The notes under the pieces were generated by a model. It had not been told where the DNA came from and did not search any database. It saw nothing but the letters and a program-made list of their open reading frames with translations. Positions 35,779 through 45,735 of a stretch of 64,000 bases of DNA are shown in pieces. The DNA lies in assembly GCF_937898475.1 (NCBI RefSeq), contig NZ_CALEJS010000016.1:744001-808000 (forward strand), given 5' to 3'. The DNA is from an uncultured Chitinophaga sp. Its GTDB lineage: Bacteria > Bacteroidota > Bacteroidia > Chitinophagales > Chitinophagaceae. Made by a program: the position numbers and the translations under genes. How positions within the stretch are numbered: the first letter of the stretch is position 1; each line of letters starts with the position of its first letter.

Positions 35779-38778
35779 ATGAACAATCGTTTCGTCTCCC
35801 TGCAGCTGGTACTGACAGGGACAGCTATCTGTATGCTGTTATGTTCATATAGCCATGCACAACAGGTGTATAAAAACAAAGATACCGCCATTAATGCCGC
35901 CACTGACAGCATTGCCTGGTTAAAGCGAACGCCTTTGCTGCCGCGGGATACAACCGGGCATTTTCCCAACAACGAACTTTTTCTGCAGCGTAACAAGGCA
36001 GCCGCTGTTGCTGCTGCCGATATCGATGAGTTGCGAAAACTGCCTTATGCCAGTATTGATCAGATGTTGTCCGGCCGGGTAACTGGTGTGGATATACGTA
36101 CTCCCAGCGCCGAACCAGGTAAACGCAACAGTGTCTTCATAAGAGGCACGGCCACACTGCTACTGAAAAACAGTGATGTGTTCTACGCGCAGCCCACTTA
36201 CATTGTTGATGGCATTCCGCTGGTGCCAGACCATCCTTTTCCATACGACATACAACGTTTTGATGTGAACCGCCTGGGTACAGAAACCAATATCCTTTCC
36301 TTCCTGGATGTGAATGATATTGAAAGCCTGGAAGTGCTGAAAGACTTTGCCGCCAGTGCTAAATACGGCCCACTGACTGCCAACGGCATCATCAGCATCA
36401 CCACCAAAGGTCCGCGATCAGGGCGCATGAAAGTAGCGGTAAATTCCTGGATAGGCCTCAGCCTGCGGCCTGCTGTTGATGTGGTCAATGCGCGGTTTGA
36501 AAGGGATTTTCGTATGCCCTTCTACGAGAAGTATGCCACCGAAGCGCAATGGCGTAACTTCCCCCGCTACCTGGCAGACTCCACACAGTCAAGGTACTAT
36601 GGCGCTGCCAACTGGGATGATCTTTATTACCGCAACGGTTTGAGTAACGGGATACAGGCTGCTGTAAGCGGCGGCACGCGTTTGGCCAATTTCCGTTTCA
36701 GCCTGGGTCGCTCGGTGCAACAAGGGGTGGCAGATCACACCAATATGCAACGATATGATGTGAACTTCGGTGTGAACCTGATGCCTGTAAAACACCTGAT
36801 GCTGACCACCTATATCAGCGGAGCCGCCATCACCCGTAAAAGAAATGAGTTTATCCGCGACAGGGCAGCTGATGAAGACTACCTGGTTAATTTCGAAAAC
36901 CCACCCTCGCCAGGCAAACAATACCTGCAGGAGTATTATCACTATCTGAAAGATGGACTGAACCGTAACCGTAACAACAATGCCCATGTACTGGCCAACC
37001 TGCATTATACCTTACCAGCAGACTGGTCGCTTAACACACGGTTCAGTATAGATTACGGGCAGAACTTCCGTGACTTGTTCATTCCCACCACTATCAACGA
37101 TGGTAACAACTTTGTATCCAACTTTGATGGTCTCAGCCGCAGAATGATGCTGGACAACTCAATCCGGTATGATCATACATTTGTGAATAGGCATCATATT
37201 GATGTTACCCTTGGTCAATATGCGCAGTGGGACAAATGGCGATATGATTATGGCAAGGCCTACAAGGGCAGAAGCGATTACATCAAGATCTATAAGCCCG
37301 GTGATGACTCCAACAAGGAAGGTGTTTTTGGTAACCTTCGCCTGCAGGCCAATTTTAAAGATTATACACAATCCAACCTGGCCTCTTTCTATACCAACTT
37401 CGGCTACAATTACGCAGAAAAATATTTCCTTAACCTGTACCTGCGCAGGGATGGCAGTTCCAATGTACCGGGCGAAAACCGCTGGCTGTTCTCACCCACT
37501 ATATCTACCGCCTGGAAAGTAACCGCGGAAGAATTTATGAAAGGCGCCTCCCTGTTCAGCCAGTTGCAGCTCCGCGCCAGCTACGGCCGTGTAGGGCGGA
37601 TACTAATGGACGAATACTTTAAGGACGGCCCAATATATAATGTAGATATAGGATGGAATGGCCTTCCCAACAGCGCTACCTATAATGCCTTCCCGGCCCT
37701 TAATGCCGCATTCGGCACTGGTTATATCAGCGAGCATATAAAATGGCCTTACGTAGAACAGTGGAACCTTGGGCTGGACTTAGGTTTGCTGGATAACCGC
37801 ATCCGCGCCAGCCTGGATGTATACAGCAAAACAGACCGCGACCTGTTGCTGAAGATACCGGTAATGGAAGAAACAGGTTACACGGGTATTATCCGCAATG
37901 GCATGGACATACGTAACTATGGCTATGAGCTCACAATTGATGCGGATATACTGCGCAATGGCTCCTTTCAATGGAGTACCGGCATATCTGCTTACACCAG
38001 CCAGAATAAATTACTCGCCATGCCCAACGGCATACAGGATATTACCATCAATAACCGCCGGCTCCTGGTAGGAAAACCGGTAGACCGGTACTGGCTGCTG
38101 ATCAATGAAGGTATTTATGATACGGATGCGGCGGTACCTGTGAACCCCTCCACCGGCAGAAAAATGACTTACCAGGGTGTAACGCTGCAGGCAGGAGATC
38201 CTGCCTGGAAAGACCTTAACGGCGACTATGTGATCAATGATGCAGACCGTGTAATGAAAGGACGGCAGGTACCCGCCGTACAAGGCTACTTCAGCAACAC
38301 CTTTCACTACCGGCAGCTGGAGCTGAACCTGCTTTGCAATTATGCCTTTGGCCGTAAGATCATCAACCAGGCCATGGCAGACCGCTTTGACTTTGCCGTA
38401 CGCGAAGGCGCAGATGACATGAAAGGCATTAAGGAAGTGAACTACTGGGCTAAAGAGGATGGTGATTACGGCAAATATCCCCTTTACAATCCCTGGAGCC
38501 TGGTTAATCCTTACCAGCCAGACCAGACGCTGTTCCTGGAAGATGGCTCCTATATAAAAATGCGGGCCATAACCCTTGCCTATAACCTGCGGACAAAATG
38601 GATGCAGCGTACAGGTATTGAACAATGGCGCATTTACGCCACTGCCAACAACGTGTGGACCTGGAGCCCTTATTCCGGAGGAGATCCAGAGGCTACTGAT
38701 TATTTCGGTTATGATCAGGGCTACTATAACTGGTCTGCCCCCCGCAGCTTTACCCTGGGATTCAACTTTCAATTCTGA
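35779..38778 (+). CDS. SusC/RagA TonB-dependent outer-membrane transporter (short N-terminus)
   Basis: First gene of the eight-gene operon; 999 residues. After the signal peptide (SYSHAQ) there is only a short linker and then the plug: LRKLPYASIDQMLSGRVTGVDIRTPSAEPGKRNSVFIRG (about 86-124), VDGIPLVPD and NDIESLEVLKDFAASAKYGPLTANGIISITTK (about 179-210). The rest is the beta barrel, ending in FTLGFNFQF with the terminal Phe. It lacks the carboxypeptidase-like regulatory domain that usually precedes the plug and that the second SusC of this operon does have. It imports an oligomeric substrate with its SusD lid, using TonB energy. Substrate unknown. Confidence 0.93.
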   Translation: MNNRFVSLQLVLTGTAICMLLCSYSHAQQVYKNKDTAINAATDSIAWLKRTPLLPRDTTGHFPNNELFLQRNKAAAVAAADIDELRKLPYASIDQMLSGRVTGVDIRTPSAEPGKRNSVFIRGTATLLLKNSDVFYAQPTYIVDGIPLVPDHPFPYDIQRFDVNRLGTETNILSFLDVNDIESLEVLKDFAASAKYGPLTANGIISITTKGPRSGRMKVAVNSWIGLSLRPAVDVVNARFERDFRMPFYEKYATEAQWRNFPRYLADSTQSRYYGAANWDDLYYRNGLSNGIQAAVSGGTRLANFRFSLGRSVQQGVADHTNMQRYDVNFGVNLMPVKHLMLTTYISGAAITRKRNEFIRDRAADEDYLVNFENPPSPGKQYLQEYYHYLKDGLNRNRNNNAHVLANLHYTLPADWSLNTRFSIDYGQNFRDLFIPTTINDGNNFVSNFDGLSRRMMLDNSIRYDHTFVNRHHIDVTLGQYAQWDKWRYDYGKAYKGRSDYIKIYKPGDDSNKEGVFGNLRLQANFKDYTQSNLASFYTNFGYNYAEKYFLNLYLRRDGSSNVPGENRWLFSPTISTAWKVTAEEFMKGASLFSQLQLRASYGRVGRILMDEYFKDGPIYNVDIGWNGLPNSATYNAFPALNAAFGTGYISEHIKWPYVEQWNLGLDLGLLDNRIRASLDVYSKTDRDLLLKIPVMEETGYTGIIRNGMDIRNYGYELTIDADILRNGSFQWSTGISAYTSQNKLLAMPNGIQDITINNRRLLVGKPVDRYWLLINEGIYDTDAAVPVNPSTGRKMTYQGVTLQAGDPAWKDLNGDYVINDADRVMKGRQVPAVQGYFSNTFHYRQLELNLLCNYAFGRKIINQAMADRFDFAVREGADDMKGIKEVNYWAKEDGDYGKYPLYNPWSLVNPYQPDQTLFLEDGSYIKMRAITLAYNLRTKWMQRTGIEQWRIYATANNVWTWSPYSGGDPEATDYFGYDQGYYNWSAPRSFTLGFNFQF

Positions 38779-38796
38779 TCCTGAAAAACTATTCTC

Positions 38797-40278
38797 ATGC
38801 GATATACTTATGCAAGCCTGCTTTTACTATGGATCGCCACCCTGGGCGCCGGCTGCAGCAAAATGCTGGATCAGCCCTCCAAACGCGCGCTCACGGAAGA
38901 GAACATGTGGCAAAACAAGAACGACGCCCGCGCCGCCACCTATGGTTGTTACGGGCTGCTCCGCGCCGCCCTGGTCAACGAGAACGCCCACTGGGTGTAT
39001 GGCGATATGCGTGGAGGGGATTTCCAGGTTACCCGGCGCAGCGACCTCCAGGCGCTGACAGATAATAACCTGAATGCCAGCTTTGCTACAATGGACCAGT
39101 GGCGCGACTGGCGGCGCTTCTACGCAGCCATCAACCAATGCAATGTCACCATTGAAAAACTGCCCGAAGTCACCAAACGCGATTACCGTTACTCGGTAAA
39201 TGATATGGAGCTGGACCGCTCCCAGGTACGCTTCCTCCGCGCTTTTCTCTATTATTACATTGTGCGTATATGGGGCGATGTGCCGCTTGTTACCAGTGTG
39301 CCCAATGGCAATTTCACGCCGGTGCCCCGTGAGAACTGGCAAAAGGTACTTGACTTTGCCATACAGGAGGCACAGGCAGCCGCATACGGTCTGCCATGGA
39401 AATACGATGGCAGATCGCCCGAACAGCAGGGCGACTACCAGGGACAGGGTGAAGGTCACCACACCAACATTTCGGCCACACGCGGCATGGCGCATACCTT
39501 ACTGGCTCACCTCTACGCCTGGAAAGGCGACTATACCAATGCCCTGCTGCATACCCGCACGGTAATAGACAACCAGGGCCTTACCGGTTACAATTTCGTC
39601 AGCACCGCCGATCTCACCAGGCTGGATGGCTCTTTCCGCGGGCGCGGCTTAAGCAACATTTTCCAGGTGGACATGAACTTTGACCATGCCGAGTTTTCCA
39701 CTACCGGCCAGCTGGAAGACTGGACGCTACGCGCACCTGATATCCCCAAAAGCGAATCTGAGATCTATGTGCCTAAAGACAGTATCCTGGGCATTTACAG
39801 CGAAGCCAATGATCAAAGGGCCACCATGTTCTTCTCACAACTCAATGATGCTTTCCCGGTGTTCTACAAAATGAAGCAGGTGAACAGTGCGGTAAAGAAT
39901 CCTACCCTGCGGTTCTATTCCTCCGCCATTATCATCTTCCGTTATGAAGAGCTGTACCTGCTGCAGGCAGAATGCAAGGCACGCCTGGGTATTGCCGATG
40001 CCATTGGTGATCTCAACAGCATCCGCACCCGCCGCGGTCTGAAGGCATTGCCCGGCAATCCTTCTGCCGATGCCCTGCTGGACGCCATCTTCCTGGAGCG
40101 GCGCCGTGAACTGATTGGAGAAGGCTGGTATTGGTATGACCTGGTGCATTTCAACAAGGTAGCCCAGTTTACCGGGCTATCTCAACAGGACGTAAACAAT
40201 GGCGCTGTATACTGGCCCCTCTCCAAAAGCGCCCTTGCAAGTAACAGCGCACTGGTGCAAAATAATTTCTGGAAATAA
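38797..40278 (+). CDS. SusD/RagB-family outer-membrane lipoprotein
   Basis: The lipobox LGAGC is at about 17-21. The sequence follows the SusD plan: a start like LDQPSKRALTEENMWQNKNDARAATYGCYG, the helical RFLRAFLYYYIVRIWGDVPLVTS (about 147-169), TPR-like ATRGMAHTLLAHLYAWKGDYTNAL, the late FRYEELYLLQAECKARLG and the end FLERRRELIGEGWYWYDLVHF with a WPL closing segment. It forms the substrate-capturing lid on the SusC encoded 18 bases upstream. The stop overlaps the next gene's start as TAATG. Confidence 0.95.
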   Translation: MRYTYASLLLLWIATLGAGCSKMLDQPSKRALTEENMWQNKNDARAATYGCYGLLRAALVNENAHWVYGDMRGGDFQVTRRSDLQALTDNNLNASFATMDQWRDWRRFYAAINQCNVTIEKLPEVTKRDYRYSVNDMELDRSQVRFLRAFLYYYIVRIWGDVPLVTSVPNGNFTPVPRENWQKVLDFAIQEAQAAAYGLPWKYDGRSPEQQGDYQGQGEGHHTNISATRGMAHTLLAHLYAWKGDYTNALLHTRTVIDNQGLTGYNFVSTADLTRLDGSFRGRGLSNIFQVDMNFDHAEFSTTGQLEDWTLRAPDIPKSESEIYVPKDSILGIYSEANDQRATMFFSQLNDAFPVFYKMKQVNSAVKNPTLRFYSSAIIIFRYEELYLLQAECKARLGIADAIGDLNSIRTRRGLKALPGNPSADALLDAIFLERRRELIGEGWYWYDLVHFNKVAQFTGLSQQDVNNGAVYWPLSKSALASNSALVQNNFWK

Positions 40279-41429
40279 TGCTGCCCCTTATGCAAAAGAT
40301 ATTCAACAAAGCGCATCCCATACTCTGGTTAACAGGACTGCTGCTGGCAGGCAGCTGTAAAAAACAAAATGAGTATCGCAATGCAAAACCCGTAACGCAG
40401 GTATCTGTCAACACGTATGATTTCCTGAAAGCACAGCCGGGTTTGTATGATACCTTACTGTACCTGGTAGATAAAGCAGGGCTGACCGATACGCTTAAAC
40501 AAGGCCGTATCACCTTTTTTGCCCCGCAGGATTACAGCATACGTACGGCACTCTACAATCTTAATTTCAGCAGGGGCAGATATGCCTTCCCCGGGAACTG
40601 GACACTGGACAGTGTACCGGTAGCTGTATGGGATACCCTGCTGCGCCGCTACATGCTGCCCGGAAGAATACTTTCTGATTCACTGGAATATGCCGATGGT
40701 GTAAATCTTACAACGCTTTCCTATGGCTACCGGATGAACGGAAAATCAGCTTCCACCAATGCTTCGGGTATTTCAGGCGGCGGTCCGCTGGTACTGCAGT
40801 ACAGTGATATGAACAACTCCCGTTTCATCCGCGACTGGTCTACCTCCACTACACAGAGTATTGATCTGCAGACCACCAATGGATGGCTTCATGTACTGGA
40901 AAGCAAGCATGTTTTCGGCTTCGTTTCTTTTGTGCCGTTGGCCTTCCCTTATTCACTGAACCCGGTGCAGTCGCCGTACCTGGGGCTGCCCTCGCCTATA
41001 CCGGGTACAATAGAGGCAGAAGATTTTGATGACGGCGGTGAAGGTCTTGCCTACCACGATGGTGATGTTAACAACAACGGCAATCAATACAGAACGGAAG
41101 GAGTTGATATAGAGAACTGCAGTGAGGGCGGTTTTAACATTGGATGGACCAACGGCTCAGAATGGATGGAATACACGGTAGAAGTACTGGCCACTGGCGA
41201 CTACAATGTGGGCTTCCGGGTAGCAGCCGATGGTGGCGGAGGCAGCTTCCGCCTGGAGTTTGACGGCGTACCGGTAACGGGTACGGTAAACTGCCGGGGC
41301 ACTGGTGGCTGGCAAAACTGGATCACGGTAGACACAAAGGTAAGCCTCACGGCAGGCAAGCACGTCATGCGGTTCTATGAGGAATCCGGCGGATATAACA
41401 TCAGCAAATTCGTCTTTACCAAACTTTAA
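40278..41429 (+). CDS. Lipoprotein with fasciclin-like domain and CBM6
   Basis: The lipobox LLAGSC is followed by KKQNE. Residues 45-230 are fasciclin-like: TYDFLKAQPGLYDTLLYLVDKAGLTDTL, then ITFFAPQD, then WDTLLRRYMLPGRIL, and the closing WLHVLESKHVFGFVSF. Residues 240-383 are a carbohydrate-binding module of family 6: IEAEDFDDGGEGLAYHD, then GVDIENCSEGGFNIGWTNGSEWMEYTVEV, and ending YNISKFVFTKL. An ATG 12 bases downstream is another possible start, but the first overlaps the SusD stop (coupled translation). It is probably a surface subunit of the adjacent SusCD complex that binds polysaccharide through the CBM. Confidence 0.88.
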   Translation: MLPLMQKIFNKAHPILWLTGLLLAGSCKKQNEYRNAKPVTQVSVNTYDFLKAQPGLYDTLLYLVDKAGLTDTLKQGRITFFAPQDYSIRTALYNLNFSRGRYAFPGNWTLDSVPVAVWDTLLRRYMLPGRILSDSLEYADGVNLTTLSYGYRMNGKSASTNASGISGGGPLVLQYSDMNNSRFIRDWSTSTTQSIDLQTTNGWLHVLESKHVFGFVSFVPLAFPYSLNPVQSPYLGLPSPIPGTIEAEDFDDGGEGLAYHDGDVNNNGNQYRTEGVDIENCSEGGFNIGWTNGSEWMEYTVEVLATGDYNVGFRVAADGGGGSFRLEFDGVPVTGTVNCRGTGGWQNWITVDTKVSLTAGKHVMRFYEESGGYNISKFVFTKL

Positions 41430-41441
41430 AAACCGCACATT

Positions 41442-42476
41442 ATGCAACGCAATATATGCAGGATATTCCTGGGCCTCCTGCCCTTACTGGGTGTGGGATG
41501 CTATAAGGACATGGTCCCGGATGAAAAAGATTTCTTCAGCAACAACATGAACTACAACCGGACCAACTTTCCGGTGAACCTGGGCCGTACCAATGTATAC
41601 GCCTATATTTTCAACGCCGACTATTCCACCCAGCCGTTGACTTTCCGCCTGGAGAACCTTCGTCATGCAGACAGCAGTGCCGCGCCGGAGCTGCAGGAGA
41701 TGGTGCCCGCCCGCCTCTGGAAAGACTATTACAGCGGCCGGGAAACCAGTGTGGACGAAATTGAGGCCAAGCGTTATACAGAACGCAGGCCCGTGCTGGA
41801 TATACGCCCCAATTCCGGTGAGATCTTTTTCTGGACCACAGACTCCACTAAAGTAAACCCGGGCAACTATTTCTTTGACGTACGGGTAAAAAACAAGGGC
41901 GGAGAAAAGGTATTCAAAAATATGGTGCTGGAGGTGCGCCGGCCCAAACCCTATGAGCCATATGAGTTTGACGACGTCACCGGTCTTCGTAAAGCACCGG
42001 ATCAGGGCGGCATTACCCATCCTGATGTCAGCGGCGTAGTGGATATGGTGAACCTACCCCTGCCAAGGGACAGCGTGAATGTATACTTCCGCAAAACAGG
42101 TATAAAAGGTAATACGCTTACCTTCAGGATGTTTGATGAAGACTCGCTGGCCATTCCTTTCTCCCGTTTTAACCTCACCCGCTGGGACAGTCTTCGCTAC
42201 CGAAGCGGCATGATAGGAGAGGACGTAAGTTTTGCCTTTAACCGCAAGATGAACGAAGACAGTACAGCGGTTACCTACGATATCACCAATCCCTTCCCGA
42301 TGCTGGCAGATGTTTCCGGCAACTCAGACAAAGCTTACATCAACTTCCAGTATAACCGCATCTCCTTTGGGCGCCGCTACAACGCCGGCATAGGGCTCAA
42401 CTTCGCCATCTACGAACCAGGCGAGTGGGAAGTAGTCTTCAAGTTCAAGCTCAATCCAAAATTCCAGGACGATTAA
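41442..42476 (+). CDS. DUF5007-like lipoprotein of the SusCD operon
   Basis: The lipobox LGVGC is at about 16-20, followed by YKDMVPDEKDFFSNN. The remaining 320 residues are predicted all-beta, with segments such as FPVNLGRTNVYAYIFNADYS, GEIFFWTTDSTKVNPGNYFFDVRVKN and YNAGIGLNFAIYEPGEWEVVFKFKL. This pattern is what I remember for DUF5007 proteins, which recur in Chitinophaga and Pedobacter next to SusCD and fasciclin genes. No catalytic motif is seen. With 12 and 10 base gaps to its neighbours it is clearly part of the operon. Likely a surface accessory or glycan-binding lipoprotein. Confidence 0.75.
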   Translation: MQRNICRIFLGLLPLLGVGCYKDMVPDEKDFFSNNMNYNRTNFPVNLGRTNVYAYIFNADYSTQPLTFRLENLRHADSSAAPELQEMVPARLWKDYYSGRETSVDEIEAKRYTERRPVLDIRPNSGEIFFWTTDSTKVNPGNYFFDVRVKNKGGEKVFKNMVLEVRRPKPYEPYEFDDVTGLRKAPDQGGITHPDVSGVVDMVNLPLPRDSVNVYFRKTGIKGNTLTFRMFDEDSLAIPFSRFNLTRWDSLRYRSGMIGEDVSFAFNRKMNEDSTAVTYDITNPFPMLADVSGNSDKAYINFQYNRISFGRRYNAGIGLNFAIYEPGEWEVVFKFKLNPKFQDD

Positions 42477-42486
42477 AAAGTACGTT

Positions 42487-45400
42487 ATGCAGATACACTA
42501 CTATTATAAATTATGCTTTACGGTCCTGGCCCTTTTAATGGCCTGCAGCATGACTTACGCACAGCAGACCATTACCGTCAAGGGTAGGATCACAGATGTA
42601 AACTCAAGGGAAGGATTACCCGGTGTTACCATCATAGACGTGCAGGCCAAAAAGGGACTGGGCATCACGGATGTACAGGGCAACTTCAGTTTTTCTGTGC
42701 AGGAAGGAAAAACAGTACAGTTCCGCTTTGTAGGTTACCGGGAAGTGACGATGAAGATCACAAAACCAACACTCTACCTTTCACTTACACCGGAGAACCG
42801 CTCCCTGAAAGAAGCGGTTGTAGTGGGTTACCAGAAGCGCACCAAAGAAACTGTTTCAGGTTCTGTGGCCGTTATCTCGGGAAAAGACCTGCAGGATGTA
42901 CCTGTTTCCAGTGTGCAGGAACTGCTGCAAGGTAAAGTGGCCGGCCTCAATATCCAGAACAATACAGGTGCACCCGGCTTTCGCGGAACAGTGTCTATAC
43001 GCGGTATTTCCCAGCTAAGCATCACCGGCACCGGTGACCAGACGTACCTGGCCACCAATAACCCGCTGCTGGTGATTGACAACGTACCGGTAGACTACGA
43101 TGGTGGTTTCTCACAATCCATGCTGCAACCCGGTGCGGCCACCGGACCACTGGCATTGATACCTCCTGACGATATTCAATCCATAGAGATCATGAAAGAC
43201 GCACAGGCCACTTCTCTTTACGGCTCACGCGGCGCTAATGGAGTGATCGTGATTACCACCAGGCGGGGAAACTCGCCGACACCGGTGATAGACATCAACA
43301 GCAACGTATTCATCAACCTGGCCCCGCAACTGCGGCCTACCTGGGGTGGCGCCCTGGAACGGGCATATCGCATCAATTCCATCCTGTATCACAGCAGGGA
43401 TATGCAGGAAGCGCGCGACCGGCTGGAGAATGCGCAGTTCCTCACAGACAGTCTTAACGGCTTTTATAATAATTCTACCAACTGGCAGGGGCTGTTCTAT
43501 CAGACCACCATCAATACGCAGAACAATGTGCAGATCAGCGGCGGTTCACCAAAGCTGAACTATAAAGCCAACCTGGCCTATATGCGCAACCAGGGCGTGA
43601 TTAAAAACACCGGCTTTGATAAGTACAGCCTTAATATGCAGCTGAACATACAACCTAACAGCCGCCTGCGCATCAGTACACAGCTATTTGGCGCATTGGG
43701 ACAAAAACAGCGGGGCAACGGCGGCGGCCTTACCGGCAACGGTGCAGGCGATGCCTTTACCTCCTCCTTACTACCCGGCCCATCCAGGTTTGTTGGTAAC
43801 CCCCAGTTTGACGGTTATGAAAATAATATGGATGATAACAGTACCATTAACATCCGTGGCTTTGTGGATATGGACTATGAGCTTTTTCGTAACCTGCGCG
43901 TAAACTCCATCACTTCCTATGATTATTATACAGACACGCGCGACAGGTTCAACCAGGCATTTGCCAACAACAACCAGACATTGCTGTATGGTTTTGTAGG
44001 CAGACATGATGAGCTGAACACGCGCAACGGCATCAATTATAATTTCAGCTCCAACCCGCTGAATGTTGAAAGCGGTCATAACCTGTATGCCAGTGTTTTC
44101 AGCGAGGTGAATATCAAAACCGATAATCAGCATGTGCGTGACATACGCAATGGGCCCAGTGATTACTTTTGGGGCCCGCGTGGATATTCTCCCCGCTTTT
44201 ATCCCGGCAATCCCTGGAACGATGGCAACGGCACCAATGTAAATGGTACCAGCGTTTCGTATCTCTACCATGCGCTTTCCTGGGCAGGATTCGTTTCCTA
44301 TAACTTCCGTACAAAATATAGTATAGACCTCTCTTACCGGCTGGACGGTAATTCCTCTGCAGGCATTAACAACCCATACACCAAAAACCCTGCAGTAGGT
44401 GTGCGCTGGAACTTTGGCAAGGAAGCGCTGTTCCGCCGCCTGAACTGGCTGGACTACGGCTCCATACGTGTCACCTATGGTTCCAACAGTCGTGCTGCCG
44501 CTACATTGCCCAACTTCCTGGGTATCTACCAGGTGTATAACAACTACAATAACAACCCGGCCATTGCACCCAACTTTGATGTAATGGCCAATCAGTCATT
44601 GGGCCCTGAAAAGTCTAACCAGTTCAACTTTGGTGTAGACCTTGGGTTGTTCAAGGGCCGGCTGGAATTCATCTATGACACCTATTACAAAAACTCGCAC
44701 AACCTGATCCGCGATCTTTACCTGCCGGATGTAACAGGCTTTAACCGCGTACAGGTAAACGGTGCCAGCCTGGTGAATTACGGGCACGAGTTAACCATTA
44801 CGGCCAGGCCGATCAGCTCTCCTAATCAACGCGCTTTCCAGTGGACGGTAAGCGTGAATGGTGCACACAACAGGGGCGTGCTTACCAGGCTGCCCGGCGG
44901 CGTGCAGTTCTACCGGCAAACACAGGGAGCGCCTTACTGGGAAGAACTGGCACTAAAGGTAGGCCGTAACCCTATCAGCAATTACCTGTATGAAACAAAC
45001 GGCATCTATCCCACTACAGGACAGGTGCCCGTAGACCCGGTAAAAGGGGTACGGTATAAATCCTTCCGCGGCAACGGCACCCAATACTTCCAGGGAGGTG
45101 ACCCTATATGGACAGATGTAAACGGAGATTACGCGCTGGACGATGCGGATGATAATGTGATCACGGGCAATCCCGACCCGCTGGTAACAGGCGGTTTTAC
45201 CAACAACTTCACCTATCGCGGCTTTTCACTGAATGTGTTCTGCTCATTCCTGATTAAACGCAGCATCCTGAATAACGCGATGGGCGCCCGTCTGTACAGA
45301 GCACAATTCCCGGAGCAACTACGGATAGGCGGCTCAGCAGAAGGCCCGGTGAACTACTATGACCTGAACAGGATCAATTACTGGAAACAACCCGGCGACA

Positions 45401-45720
45401 TTGCGCAATACCCCGCTATTGGCGACATCTATCATGCGCAGGCGGTGCTGCCTAACAGGCTTGACCAGACACTGTTCCAGGAAGATGGGTCATACTTTAA
45501 GCTGAACCAGATAACCCTTGCCTACACCTTCCGCGGACAGGAGTTTATGCGGCGGCTGAAAATGCGCATGCTACGTACCTATTTCACGGCATACAACGTG
45601 GGCATATTCTCGCCTTATTCCGGTCCTAACCCCGAAACGGTAACCTCGCTGGGCCGTGATGACATTAACGGTTATCCATCAGCCACCAGCTTTACCCTGG
45701 GCCTCGCAGTACAATTCTGA
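42487..45720 (+). CDS. SusC/RagA TonB-dependent transporter (full domain set)
   Basis: 1077 residues. After the signal peptide (MTYAQQ) comes a carboxypeptidase-regulatory-like domain (ITVKGRITDVNSREGLPGVT at about 28-47). The plug then starts KEAVVVGYQKRTKETVSGSV, with VPVSSVQELLQGKVAGLNI and DIQSIEIMKDAQATSLYGSRGANGVIVITT. The barrel ends in FTLGLAVQF. This is the second SusC in the same operon, and its N-terminal layout differs from that of the first. It pairs with the SusD encoded 15 bases downstream. Confidence 0.96.
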   Translation: MQIHYYYKLCFTVLALLMACSMTYAQQTITVKGRITDVNSREGLPGVTIIDVQAKKGLGITDVQGNFSFSVQEGKTVQFRFVGYREVTMKITKPTLYLSLTPENRSLKEAVVVGYQKRTKETVSGSVAVISGKDLQDVPVSSVQELLQGKVAGLNIQNNTGAPGFRGTVSIRGISQLSITGTGDQTYLATNNPLLVIDNVPVDYDGGFSQSMLQPGAATGPLALIPPDDIQSIEIMKDAQATSLYGSRGANGVIVITTRRGNSPTPVIDINSNVFINLAPQLRPTWGGALERAYRINSILYHSRDMQEARDRLENAQFLTDSLNGFYNNSTNWQGLFYQTTINTQNNVQISGGSPKLNYKANLAYMRNQGVIKNTGFDKYSLNMQLNIQPNSRLRISTQLFGALGQKQRGNGGGLTGNGAGDAFTSSLLPGPSRFVGNPQFDGYENNMDDNSTINIRGFVDMDYELFRNLRVNSITSYDYYTDTRDRFNQAFANNNQTLLYGFVGRHDELNTRNGINYNFSSNPLNVESGHNLYASVFSEVNIKTDNQHVRDIRNGPSDYFWGPRGYSPRFYPGNPWNDGNGTNVNGTSVSYLYHALSWAGFVSYNFRTKYSIDLSYRLDGNSSAGINNPYTKNPAVGVRWNFGKEALFRRLNWLDYGSIRVTYGSNSRAAATLPNFLGIYQVYNNYNNNPAIAPNFDVMANQSLGPEKSNQFNFGVDLGLFKGRLEFIYDTYYKNSHNLIRDLYLPDVTGFNRVQVNGASLVNYGHELTITARPISSPNQRAFQWTVSVNGAHNRGVLTRLPGGVQFYRQTQGAPYWEELALKVGRNPISNYLYETNGIYPTTGQVPVDPVKGVRYKSFRGNGTQYFQGGDPIWTDVNGDYALDDADDNVITGNPDPLVTGGFTNNFTYRGFSLNVFCSFLIKRSILNNAMGARLYRAQFPEQLRIGGSAEGPVNYYDLNRINYWKQPGDIAQYPAIGDIYHAQAVLPNRLDQTLFQEDGSYFKLNQITLAYTFRGQEFMRRLKMRMLRTYFTAYNVGIFSPYSGPNPETVTSLGRDDINGYPSATSFTLGLAVQF

Positions 45721-45735
45721 TCACCGCAAAAGAGC

